Of a stretch of 64,000 nt of DNA, positions 45,285 to 56,690 are shown one piece after another. Both the position numbers and the translations under genes were made by a program. Position 1 is the stretch's first letter. Every line of letters begins with the position of its first letter. The DNA comes from Polytrichum commune (lineage: Eukaryota > Streptophyta > Polytrichopsida > Polytrichales > Polytrichaceae): contig OX485807.1 in NCBI GenBank assembly GCA_950295325.1, forward strand, positions 47,398,440 to 47,462,439, written 5' to 3'. The notes beneath the pieces were generated by a model. That model did no database searches, was not told the origin of the DNA, and worked only from the letters and a program-made list of their open reading frames with translations.

Positions 45285-45700
45285 TGATGTGAAGTGCCAA
45301 AACATGGCATTATCTATTATGTTATTTGCAGGACGTATGAGTTCAAGCGAAGGACACGAAGGACATGATCCAATTCCAGGGGCAACTCAATTCCAACTTC
45401 ATCATCAGACCAACTTTGTGCGGTTGGTGGATGTTGGAGAGGCGAATCGCTTTGCTGCCAGCACAAAACTCAATACTGAAGCATCACGTAGTCATGCCAT
45501 GCTTCTGGTGGGTACAAGTAGCTTTTCATGGTTGACTTGCACAATTAGCCGATTGTTGTTTCTACAAGCTCATCCAGTGTACTGCAGCAATCATAAATTC
45601 ATGCATGAAATAGCGTCAATTATGTCAAAATGATGTGAAGTGCCAAAGTATGGCATTATTTATTATGTTAGGTGCAGGACACATGAGTTCAAGCGAAGGA
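45285..45700. repeat. 70-bp direct repeats flanking a captured fragment
   Basis: 45285-45354 and 45631-45700 match at about 63 of 70 positions (TGATGTGAAGTGCCAAA, GAGTTCAAGCGAAGGA). They bracket 276 bp that contains the kinesin-derived piece, in the gap between the convergent MULE genes. Confidence 0.85.
45415..45507 (+). pseudogene. Captured kinesin motor-domain fragment
   Basis: The frame reads VGEANRFAAS, then TKLNTEASRSHAMLL, ending at a GTGGGT donor-like site. This is the kinesin switch I region (family pattern N-x-x-S-S-R-S-H), in the form seen in plant armadillo-type kinesins, where GEAxR-x-AAxTK-LN leads into it. S-S-R-S-H has become A-S-R-S-H. Only about 31 codons are present, with no P-loop or switch II, so it cannot be a motor. 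It lies in the same strand as the protease gene and between 70-bp direct repeats. Fragment capture of host exons is well known for Pack-MULEs; the donor gene is not in the window. Confidence 0.72.
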
Positions 45701-48303
45701 CATGAAAGTGACATATTTGTGATGAAGAACATCATAACCACTAGCTGATTTGTAAACATGGTTTTTTCCTACGCGACGCAATCTCCAGGAAACTTTTATG
45801 ACGCTTGAGGGAGTTGTCGCCCGTCATCTCAGGAAACGAGGAGGTGGTCGGGTCAACTTGCATAGTGGCGACCCCCCGAGCAATCAGTCGGGTTTGTTTT
45901 CCGCGAATGTGTCGTAAATCTGCGAGTAAGTAGTCATGGAGTGCTGGATACTCATCTGCCGTCTTTGTTAGGTCGATGTATATGTCATGCGCCTTTGACC
46001 TCGGCCCACATTGCGACAAACGCTCCTGGGAAACGCAGATTGGGTTTCCGGCATCGCCTCCCTGCATGTCCCCAGTGAGGCCCCTAATGTCACCTGGATC
46101 CTGAGTATCAATAATAATTGGGTCTTCACACCCACCGCCTATGTGTCCTTCATCATCACTAATGTGAATAATGGTGTCATGCAGGTCAGCGAACCTGGAC
46201 AGAACAGGTGGTTGGGTGGATGGCGACTCAAGAGGATAAGGTTCTTTAGCAGGTTTGGCAAAACATTCTGGCAGCCGAGTTTCACGGTCTATGCCATATT
46301 TGCTGCCAGCCTCGCGGAAGATGTGACCGTCATCGACAGTAGGGTGCAGCATTTTGAAGACCTTCAATGTATGTTTGCAGATCATGCCCTCGCGTGCAAT
46401 AGGGCATGAACATTGTGCCCATTCAGAATCAGGAGAGTGAATGGTCCACACCTTTGGACGGTTGTTGATGGATCCAACATAAGCAACATTCTCGTCCAGG
46501 CAAATTCAGACGTTCGTATCAGGTATAGCATTGGCCCTGATGATTGCTGAAACAACAATACCCTCCTGTTTTGTGTTTCGTATAAATCCAAATGCTTTGC
46601 ACTGCACACCGTACCAATAATGTGTAAGAACGTCTCCCATGAGATGATATATTAGCCAATCCATACGCCTTCCCACAAATCTGTCCTTTGAGGAATTTAG
46701 AATAGTTTTCAAATTCCCATGATATGATTCGATTGCAGAATTGGTGTTTTGACCAGCATGAGGAATGCGACGCGCTCCAACACACCACATTGCGATGTTG
46801 TCCCTCCATAACTTATTCATGTACCTCATGAAGGACACAGCCCGCGGCCTGGTGTATGTTATCATGTCGAGTTGTTGGACAACCCAGGTGACAGGGTCAT
46901 CCCAAACAGAGCATCCTTTACCGTACATTATGTCTCCCAGCATTTGAAGGACAATTGCCCTTTCTGTAACATCAGGTATCTTCTTCACTGCGTTCTCCGC
47001 CCAATTTTTCCAGACATGCCATAGACATAAAAAAATCTTCACCTCTGGCCATACAATGCTGTCCACAAAGAACACCAATGTCAGCCATATGATTGGCATT
47101 AAACATATGAAAGACATACATGAGAGCAGGAACATATGCAGCAAGGAATGGAGACCATGATTACCTCAATGTGTTGATTTCAGCCTGTGCATTGTCAAGA
47201 ATGATTGAAGAAGGAGTCCAATCGGATTTCAGGCATTGAATTTTTTGGTGCAGGGCCTGAAGAACAGGGTGCAATTCTTGTTCGCGAGAGCGGGATATTA
47301 CAAAGAACGCAACAGGTCTGCCATTTCTCCATTCATCAAATGCCATGATTGTGTACAAAGGATACTGAAAACCCAACATGTGATACCAATTACTTGTTTT
47401 CGCAATTAATATGATATGCAAAGACATTATGCGACCTGAAGGACATGGAAAGAGATGGAAGGACATGAAATGTAAATGAAGGACAGAGTGTGGTGGCTTA
47501 CCCTAGTTTGGCTTGTCCCAAATGTAGCATCAATAGACAAAGCACTTTTGTGTCCAAATTTTATCATCATCTGCAGTTGCCACTCAGATTGGAGGCCGAG
47601 AGTGAAAGGGGATTCGTCTTGTACCTGTGAATTAATGTCAAGCAAGGAGTGCTCCTGATAATAGAACACATTTTCAGGATTTTCCATGACCCACATATGC
47701 GCACTAATTGGGTCAGAGGGATGTTTTGCCCATAGCTCCTCAGCCCGCTTCCGACAAATGTTCCTCACATCTACCGACAACAGGAAGGTATCACGGGTGA
47801 CAGTACCGTTGGCAATGGCCAACTCTCGGACCTCTTTTATGTGTTGTTGCATGATCTGAGCAGGTGATAGACCAAATGCATGCTGTTCAGCTATTCTCAT
47901 TTTCAGTTCTTCTGAAAGTCCAGCCCCTAATGCATACCTGGTCCCTTGCACCATTGTGCCATGGCACAACTCCCCCTGGGCATTCAAGTGTTCCGTGTTC
48001 TCATATATCAAAATACACAAAGCAGGATCAAGGTATGGTTTCTTGGCAAGAAATGCCCGTTGACACCCACGCTTGATTGAGTTCCCCGCCACTGTTTTTC
48101 CTATGCGCTGGACCTTTGGCACAGCTGGTTTGTTCACAGGAAAAGAGTCGTACTCAGGTATGACCTTCTTACCTCGTTTTTTCGGTTGTGTATGTGAATT
48201 AATCTTCCTTTTTGTCTGTGTGGATTTCAGCAGTACTTGCATGTCCTTCGGCTTAATTGCTGTTTTGTCTTCAGGACCAAAGTGGCATCTGTGCCTGATA
48301 GGC

Positions 48304-50451
48304 TGTGAGGCCAAACCCCCCACCCTTAAGCGTCCGTAGTCCGAGTAGTGGGTTTGGGCTCACATTCCTCCGCGGTATTGGATTTGGACTTGGATGAGTC
48401 CATAGTGCAATGTTCACCCTTCAAGTGGTCTTGGATTTAACTGGAATTTCACTTTTAACAACTCAATGTACGATTTCAATACGTATGTGGAGAATGCACA
48501 AGTTAACTATGTTATTTTAACCTCCTTATGCTCGGGTGCTATTTTGTCTTTGTTTGCTTCTAACGTCCATCCGGCTGCTTTAGCTACACAAGCCCTTAAG
48601 GATATCCCTCTCCTAAATGGAGTCCGTGCCGTTGACTCTATACTACCACTTGAACTATCACTTGTGTATTCCGTATCGCTACTATAAGAGGTCTCACTTG
48701 GTGTCTCCATACCGTACATAAGCCTTTAAGTATTAAGAAATACTTATGTGACTTATGTCAATCTCTCCCTCGCACCTTTGGTCTTTGCTTCCTTTGTCTT
48801 GCCATCGCGAGAGTGCTCCACATTCTCCATTAAGTTGTGCACGTGGTTTATTTTTAAAGAGAGGATGCAAGTGTTAAAAAAAACACTATTCTCTATAGTC
48901 AATCTCAAATACATTTACTTGTGGAAGCCACACATAACACTAACTAGCATAATGTAACTAACTACTTGTCTATGAGCTAATTAGGTAGGCTATCTACTAA
49001 GCTCCTTCATGAACCCATCTCTTTACTTTCTAATTACATAAACCTAGCTCCTTCATAAACCCAGCTCCTTCATAAACCCAGCTTCTTAGCTTCTAACTAA
49101 ACAAACCCAGCTCCTTCATAAACCCAGCTCCTTCATGAACCCAGCTCCTTAGCTTCTAACTAAACAAACCCAGGTCCTTCATAAACCCAGCTCTTTACTT
49201 TCTAACTAAACAAACCCAGCTCCTTCATGAACCCACAACTTTGTAGTTGTAATCCCCAACTACCTCACTAATTATTCAAGCCCTTAACTAATCTTCCTAC
49301 CTAATTTCCCTAATTCTACTAACAACCCCTTTCTAATCACACAATTCTTCTCTAATCCTAAAATCCTAAAATCCTAGAGAGGAGAGGGGGAGAGAGAATT
49401 TCCTAACTTCACTAAGACTAACTAATCCACACAAGTATATTTTTGCACTCATCACAACATCAAGTGCTCAACTCTTAAACATGGAACTTGCAACCACGTG
49501 TATTCAAAACATGAACTTTAAGTACCACAAATTGGAATCATGAATTAACTTTAAAATCCTTCACGTCAACACTAATTCTACCAAGAGGTCAAGCCCTCTT
49601 CAAGGCTAACAAGCCTTGGCTCTCAAACTAAAAACTAAGCACACACATGTGCTCCAATATGGCTTCCCACACCCACACTTATAACTCGTGGGGTGCCTTG
49701 GAGCACAAAGGAAAGAGAGGATGAGTGAGGGAAGAATGAGGGATTATATAGTAAGCTTGAGGGGGTGAGCACCCTCAAGGCTCACGATAAGCCCTTGAGA
49801 TTTCCTCCTACTTAGTATGCGCCAATCCTATCTTCTAAGTCTTCCTCCCTCAAATGATCAACAAGGATCCTAATTCGAACATTTAACTAGCCTTGGCTTT
49901 CTACCTACCACACTTTACCAAACTTGGGATGCTTCAACCCAAACTTAGCCTCCTTCGCTTTCCGCCGCCATAACTTTCTCCCCTTACTTTCCCAAATCGT
50001 CGCTCACCACTTAATTCAAACCACGATGCTTAACTCGTGATTTGATTGGTGCTTTGAGAATTTGCTTATCCTCCACCTTGCATTCTTCCTTGGGCCTTCC
50101 CCATTAAGTGGCCATGATGAGGTGGTCCACTTGTGCGCTCCATGTGATCCTCCATTCATCCCAATTCGAATGCACTTGCCTCTTGAGTCACTTTGGTTGT
50201 CTCCATCCATTTGTACTAGCCTACTCACTAACTACTCAATCCAAGTTCTCCTTACCTATCCTCATTCACTCAAATCCTTCCGAAGGTAAAAACACAATAA
50301 CAACTCACATCCTAGCCTCTTACAACATGGTACTTCTAAGACTAACATTTCACTCTTTTTATATTTTTGTGAAGTAACATGCTACTTCAAAGTGCATCAA
50401 CTAACGTTTCAAGGGTCTAAGACTAAATGTGGGCACCCTTTTGGGCTCACA
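48304..50451. mobile_element. Solo-LTR-like insertion, 2148 bp, in transposase intron 1
   Basis: It begins TGTGAG and ends CTCACA, the TG...CA with short inverted ends expected of an LTR. It is flanked by a perfect 5-bp duplication, TAGGC at 48299-48303 and 50452-50456. No reverse transcriptase, integrase or primer binding site is inside, and the two ends are not longer repeats of each other. A single LTR left by recombination is therefore the simplest reading. The insertion ends nine bases before the transposase exon 2. Confidence 0.82.
48990..49240. repeat. AGCTCCTTCATAAACCC minisatellite in the LTR
   Basis: The 17-18 bp unit recurs about eight times, alternating with AGCTTCTAACTAAACAAACCC, as a higher-order array. 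Confidence 0.8.
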
Positions 50452-51717
50452 TAGGCCCAATGAGTACGTCAAGAAAATGCATCAGTGGCGAATTTTGACT
50501 AAGCAGTGAAGGTGAGGAGTATTCAAACTTAATGTAACTGTTGCTTTCAATGAAGCGTGCATGCTATTTGAATTGCCAAAACACTAATACAACATTCTAT
50601 TGAATTACAGTCTTCAATGAAACCAATCTTGACATTGTTGAATTGTTGAATTGTCAAACAGATATGATTGTAGTAAGCCCTACCACTGATTTGCTATACC
50701 ACAAATAAGATGACAACAACCTGAAGGACATGGCAGTGACAAACCTCACAAGCAAAGCCGGACTGTTTGCACGCGGTTTCCTCAATGAATTAGGCCCATT
50801 AACCCTTAGGGTTTCTTTGGTGAATTTGCAGGGATAGAGAGGATCGTGTTGCTCTCCTTGTATGAAATCTGCAAGCCTATCCCAGAATATCACTGCCACC
50901 TTGGAAGTCTTGTATTTTCCCTTCCCATTTGTCACCAAATCTGTCCAGAGCAAATCTTGCATGCAGAATTCACCAAGGGGAGGTGTTTGAACTCTACTTC
51001 TCAATTCCTTGATTAGGTTAGCCTGTTTGGCTTCAAATGCAGCAGGATCACTTTCCTGTGATTGCTGGTCTGGTTGCAAAACTGACTGAAGTCCATCATC
51101 ATCTGCCATTGCACAAAGATCATTGATTGGTAGGTCATCCATTTGGGCCTTTACTAGAAGAGGTGTGGATATAAGAATGGAACTTGCTGATTGTCACCAA
51201 ACCCTAAAATATGTGGCCCTCATCCCTACACTAAAACCCTTGTTGTGGTGGCACCATATGTCTCCATGAGCACCCCACGCCTTATAATGTTGGAGGTGGT
51301 TAATGAGTTGGCTGTGAGTACGCCTCTAAATGCTAAACATGCAACAGAAAAGAGCTCATCAAGCATCAGAGGACATAAACTGTGGTGTGTCCATAGCACA
51401 ACTCACGCGGGCGATACTAACCAGAAAGGACATGAAATACAAAGTGGACCATTACATACCAGATCTGAGATCCGAAAAACCCGGAAGTACATGGTCTGCA
51501 GGACATGATTGGATCTGAATGACATGAGTGGATCTGAGGGACATGGTTTACGTCTTGCATGCATGACACGAAGCCTAAGTAACACGCGTGTATGTCGCAG
51601 GTCGTGCGGGCTTTCTGTCTTCCACGTCGACAGAGGTGGACGAAACGGCATTGGATGATTACTGCTGACGTCATCCAACGGGCAGGGGATGTCTTCGTGG
51701 CCGGGCAGACTCTGGAG

Positions 51718-51767
51718 TGTCAGAGCCCCCCCTACAAAAGCTCGTAGGGGGGTAAATATCGTCTGCC
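51718..51767. repeat. MULE right TIR
   Basis: Inverse of 38472-38520 with one substitution and one extra base. It is followed at once by the GTTTCTTTG duplication. Confidence 0.9.
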
Positions 51768-51776
51768 GTTTCTTTG
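51768..51776. other. MULE target-site duplication, right copy
   Basis: GTTTCTTTG, identical to 38463-38471. Confidence 0.92.
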
Positions 51777-53640
51777 ACCAGCTTGCAGTAATCGTCTTAC
51801 TTACTCTTGCATCCGGCAATCGCATCTTGATTCCAGGAGTTCCGTTCTAGGGGAAGGATTCGAAGTAGGGAGGATCGAAGAGGGGAGGATGTTCATTCAT
51901 GTTTGTTCCACAAGGCAGCTGCTGAATCCACGTAGTTTTATGCAAATTGAGACTATGAGTCGGTATATTAGGATCTGCAAGGCTCTGAAGTGGATAGGTC
52001 AACAGATAGATAGATAGAAACTCCAGTCCCTTTTTTTTTAGCAAGGGGCCGGCGTGAATAAAGTGTCCGTTCGTAATGTCAATGACCCGATGCCCACTGG
52101 ACAAGGGGACATTGGGGCAATACTACTCTCCCCTTTCGAGGATGGGCACGATAGGTCAACACAACAGGAACCTAGAAGTCGCGATAGTAATCTTTTGATG
52201 AATCGAAGTCCAGTAGGATTGAATATCCCCCTTCGCCTGTTCCGCCCTCTCATGTTCACCTGCAGGTAATACCCTCAAGGACTGCAGGGGTTTAACTCCA
52301 TTTTTACAGGAGTGTAGAAAACGCTGAGGTGGCTCGCCTTGCTCTTAACTTAATTACCGGAGGGCCGAGCATCCAGAGCATCCTGCACACCTAGGCATCT
52401 TTGTCTTCGGTTCAACTCGCAAGGGATCAGGAGGCAATGATCGAGGCGCGGCTTGCTGGGCATTGAATATGAAGACGCTCTGTGACAGAATCGCAAGTTT
52501 TATCGATCTGTAGATCTGAGAAAGGAAATATGTCCATAGCCACGGGAGAATTGAGATTGCTGCTCAGTTTGAAATGTCATTTGAATTTTGTCTTCCATAA
52601 ATTTGTTCGATGGCGATTGTTGTGAGATCAATGATGTCCAGCCACGCTCTACTGATAATCTTTCCTCCTTTTGGTCACATTGAAACAATTCTATTCAACA
52701 TTGACTGGAATTCTTGTATGCCAACGGCAATGATATCAAGTACCACTTTAGTGCTTGTTAAGTCAAGATTTACTCCGAGAAGTAAAGAGTGGTAGAAATG
52801 AGAATGTCAAGAAAACACTCATCGTCGTATTCACTAAGGTATTTGAGAATAGCAGATGTAAGAGAAATTTCTACTTGAGAAATATTATACAACATATCGA
52901 CCGGTTCTGGAGCTCATTCCGCGGATTGGGATTACATGTAAAGCAGTAGGAACTGTGAACCTGGCTACAACGTATGATAACCTGCAATACCTTGAAGACG
53001 GGAATCGTCTTCAGAAGTGAAGGGCAAAGAGAATCCATCGCAAGGCTATTTTGTTTCCGAGTACAATAATGATCATACTCATGAAATTAATATCCAGCCA
53101 TAGCTAATTTCTAAATTCTGGAATCCTCATGTCGAAGATCTAAACTCACAGTATCATTTGCAATGTCATCAACTGATCCTCAGAACACGTCGTAGCACCG
53201 CACTCTTTAGCCATTAGGAAGGATACCTGTTTTGGAGGGTCAAGGCAATGAACGGGGAGAACCGACCGCTGGTTACATATGAACCGGTCGAGGTTGAGAA
53301 ATAACCGGTTGAAGTTCAAGACTTCAGGAAAATTACCCATCATTTAAGAAGAATCTATGGAATATACCTCAAATAAATAAAGAAAATTTGAAAGATCGTA
53401 ACATGTAACCGGTTGGACTTGGAATCACTAGGATTTTGACCGATTGTGCACAAAAATCTCCCTGGACACTTGATCAAGGTCCAAGACTATGGTGACCTTG
53501 TTGTTTGCACTTGATGATGAAGGATTACATAAGATTGAACTGGAGGGAATTATTATACATGAGCATACCCCTCATTCATCCAACATAAAAGCCTTGGAAT
53601 AGCATGTAGCGCGGAGGTTATTTTTTAAAGTTGATTCGAA
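51777..53640. other. Right flank of the MULE, no supported gene
   Basis: Short open frames only. A GC-richer block at 52040-52270 has overlapping open frames on both strands without motifs. At 53260-53310 an AACCGGT(C/T)GA motif recurs several times. Nothing is assigned. Confidence 0.35.
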
Positions 53641-53659
53641 ACAGGAATTAGCTTCAAAG

Positions 53660-54965
53660 ACCCCTAACTAGGATGAGTGTCGCGCACCTCTCCATGAGGA
53701 GTGCCCGAAACACCATGGGCACAAGGGGGACCCCGGAGTGACACCCGGGACTTGTGGCGCCGTTGGTGAGAGGCCCAAGTGATCCTAGTGTGGGTGAGGC
53801 CCCGGGCGTTGGGAACGCCTCCCACCCACGGAGACTAGGAGGCATGAGGATAGGGCCATGAGCTATGCTTAGCTTATGGCGTGGTGATTCTAGAATGCTC
53901 AAGAACACCTCAATCGGAGGTGTGAGCTAGGAGTTATGGCCATTTGAGTGGGGCAGCAGTGCCTGGGAGTGATTCCCGGGACTGCCAAGGTTCAAATAGG
54001 CATAACTTCCTCAAGACTTGCCTGAATGGGGCAAGTGAGGAGTCCATCGGCATCTACGTGAAGCGTAGATGAAGATGGAGTGGTTGGTTGTTAGCATCAA
54101 ACATCATACAAGGAAGTTATGATGGTCTGAAGTAGCTGGGGGCTTCTAGGCCCAGCGGCTAAAGGAAAATGTCTACTTGGCCCCAACTCTTGGTAGAGAG
54201 ACAAGAGGTTTCTTGACGGTGGGGTAGGGGCCCCGCGTAGAGTCCTAGAGGCTTATATGGGTGAGGTGGTGTGGCCTCACCCACCCGAGGCTCAACGGCA
54301 CGGCCTCCATGGGCATTGGCCCAATGTGAGGCCATAGTTGCCTAGTACGCTTCGGGTTGTTGTAGTGTTGCTCCGGCAACGCGATGATCAACATAGGATT
54401 GGACTTCCATGGATGGAAGTCCACATCTAAGAAATGGGTTACCGATTAAGGGGTGAGTCCCGAAAGCAAAGTAGGAGGGTTGGTTCCCTCCTATGAACTA
54501 TAAGGTCCGGGGTAGGAGGAGCTAACCATTAGCATGGTGGAATGCGAAGGGTTAGCGCTCGTAACCTTTGCTAGAAATGAAAAGAAGCAAGATTGCTAAG
54601 GGGGCTAGCAAGGGTTGTGACAGTGAGTTTCCATGTAGGTTGCTCACCAAATTCTAGTGGGAATGAGGACAATTGCATATGGAATGTGGTGGGTGGTGTT
54701 CATATGTGCCAACCAACTATTGCTATTTGAAGCATTTAATGTTTGTAAGTGTCAACCAACTAATGCTATATCAAGTATTTAGAGGTCTAGCTACCCAAGG
54801 CCGTGGCCCTCCGCATTCTATTAGGCCACTAGAATGTGGTTGGTTAGTTACTTTTGCTTATCTACATGAGATCACCTCCAACCCATTATTATCTAGAATC
54901 TAGTGGGTGAGCGGCCTACTTGGTGCACTAAAGGTCCTATGGAGCCCCGGGGTTTCTTTTTTTAA
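53660..54965. repeat. GC-rich noncoding block, probable retroelement remnant
   Basis: Base composition changes sharply to GC-rich, with phrases such as GGGACCCCGGAGTGACACCC and GGTGAGGTGGTGTGGCCTCACCCACC. Similar GGAATTAGCTTCAAAGA words lie just before (53644) and after (54976), so the block seems to sit in a small local tandem repeat. I could not find LTR ends, coding motifs or a clean target duplication. Confidence 0.4.
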
Positions 54966-55595
54966 TTGATTTGACAACGGAATTAGCTTCAAAGATCTCA
55001 AATTTTAGTGTACTTGAGGTCATATGCAACCCAATTGTTATTTTCGTTAGTAATTCCGACACCAAAATCAGCTTTAAAGACACCAAATTAGTTTAGTCAA
55101 GGTCATTTTAGGTGAATCAACAACAAACTTACATGTTAGGGGGTCAAGTTTCTATGCTAGCCCATCAATTTTCACACTACACTATTACAGCCGGAGATGC
55201 AGATGGTGCCAGTAGTGGAAGGTGTGATCAGCCCTTCAGTCCCATTAGCCTTGTGAAAATCAATTTCATTTCATTCAAAGACTATATATGGAACCTGGAA
55301 AGCATGTGCTTGAAATTCGAATCTCAAATGACAACCAATCACCAGTGACGAAGAATAGATGGAACTCTTATAATTATCTATATATGTATTTATATATAAC
55401 TCTGTCAACAGGGGAATCCTATGTAACTGATTATCGGTACACAACTCTGTCTGCAACGTTGAATGTGTTGAGTCTGTCGGTACCTATGCTCGTCTGCATG
55501 CGTGCAATTCAAAAAGGTCTGTATTGGCAGACATGTATAAATGATCGTGGTATAGGAGGAGGACAACGGCCACTAGAATCTTTCATTTGTTGTTT
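54966..55595. other. Intergenic stretch before the tandem array
   Basis: It holds diverged repeats of the AGCTT-AAAGA word and the start of a 155-codon open frame (55288-55755). That frame runs into the tandem array and has no recognisable domain. Confidence 0.35.
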
Positions 55596-55599
55596 TGAA

Positions 55600-56690
55600 G
55601 GGAGGCGCTCTGATGAAGATAGGTGCGTAGGTTGTGCGCACAATCACAAGGAAGATCTGTGCAATTATCGGTCTAGAATTAAGCAGAAATTTGCACAGAA
55701 ATTTAACTCTGACAAATTCATGTTATGCCTCTACATTCAGCAAATGAACACCTGAACTTATGAAGTCCTACTTTCTTGTTAGTGTTTAATTAAGAAGGTG
55801 CGCACTACTGAAGTTCGCTGCGTAGGTTGTGCAAACAATGACGAGGTAGAGATTCTCTAAAATTTTCTTGTAGAATTGAGCAGAAATCTACACAGGACTT
55901 TAATTTTGAGAGTTCATGTTAGGTCGAGTCTACAATATTTAGCAAATCAGAACTTGAAACTTTTACTACATCCTACTTTTTTATGAGTTTTTTAGGAAGG
56001 TGCGGGTGAAGGTCGGTAAGTTATGCAAACAATCACAAGGCAGAGATCCTCTAACATCTGCTGTGTAGAAAATGAAAACTGCACGGAAATTTAACTGTGA
56101 GAATTCATCTTCTGCATCTACATTCCGCAAGCGAACGCTTGAACTTACTAAGTCCTAGTGTTTAAAGAAGTTCTACTGAAGTTTAGAGAGGTAGGATATG
56201 CAAACATCCGCATTGATTTTCTTTGCAATTTGTTGTATAGATAGCACAAATCTGCACAGGACTTTAATTGTGAGAATTCATGTTAACGGGAAGGTGGCCA
56301 TATTTCACGGCTCTGGATGGTATCAGGAGGTCCCTCGATACCAACCAGAAGCACCATACTCTCCATCGACAATCTGGCATATCTTACGCACCCTCTTGAC
56401 ATGACATCCTGTATCCAAGCTAAGAAATGGTATCCTGCATTGCAGTTATTTGAAAGCAAACGAACACTAAATGTTACTTACTGGTGAGTGTTTAACACTT
56501 TTCAGGGAGGCGCTGTGAAGTTAGGTACGTAGGTAATGCAAACAATCACAAGGGAATATTTCTTCAATTTGAGACGTAGAAAGCAGAAATCTGCACAGAT
56601 TTTAATTGAAAGAGTTCGTGATTTGCCGAGTTTAAGTCTAAAACATTTATACTTGAACTTACATAGTCCTACTTTTTTGTGAAACTCGAA
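55600..56690. repeat. Array of about five diverged units of 180-230 bp
   Basis: Units begin near 55600, 55796, 55995, 56170 and 56505. Each carries GTA-GTT-TGC-AACAATCAC-AGG, a GAATTGAGCAGAAAT-TGCACAG-like block, TTTAA-T-TGA, then CTTGAACTTA-AGTCCTACTTT. They are only moderately similar, so the array is old. Unit 1 overlaps an open frame (RRSDEDRCVGCAHNHKEDL); the others are closed by stops, so coding use is doubtful. Unit 4 is interrupted or shortened and followed by unrelated sequence (56290-56490). Confidence 0.7.

Larger units (their letters stand above)
45741..51142 (-). pseudogene. MULE transposase, about 902 codons, one in-frame TGA
   Basis: Exons (minus strand): 51142-50745, 48294-47502, 47364-47165 and 47058-45741; lengths 398, 793, 200 and 1318 total 903 codons including the stop. 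DDE residues are visible: D in ALSIDATFGTS, D in SIILDNAQAE, E in NSAIESYHGNL. A C-x-x-W-H pattern (FLCLWHVWKNW) and a SWIM zinc finger, CSCPIAREGMICKH, follow. The N-terminal part has a basic C-H cluster (HRCHFGPEDK, KRGCQR). One nonsense codon, TGA at 46508-46506, lies between the catalytic domain and SWIM; the frame is otherwise intact. Intron 1 is swollen from about 300 bp to 2.45 kb by the insertion at 48304. It acts by cutting at the TIRs. The copy is probably inactive unless the TGA is bypassed. Confidence 0.88.
38472..51767. mobile_element. 13.3-kb Kaonashi-type MULE (transposase plus Ulp1-like protease)
   Basis: The ends begin GGAAGACGATATTTACC and GGCAGACGATATTTACC, inverted. TIRs run 38472-38520 and 51718-51767 with one mismatch and one single-base indel. 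The flanking GTTTCTTTG is a perfect 9-bp duplication. The interior has a MULE transposase gene (-) convergent with a C48 protease-like gene (+), the arrangement of ULP-carrying Kaonashi MULEs. It also has a kinesin fragment in the gap, a nested solo-LTR-like insertion, two sets of left subterminal repeats, and eight copies of a GAAGGACATG decamer. The young target duplication contrasts with several nonsense codons in the genes. Confidence 0.93.

Noticed and set aside
52040-52270. Possible organelle-derived insertion (open frames on both strands, GC-richer)
   Set aside because: No organelle gene recognised; would need a search against plastid and mitochondrial genomes.
53660-54965. LTR retrotransposon call for the GC-rich block
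   Set aside because: No TG...CA ends, no 5-bp duplication and no retroelement protein could be found.
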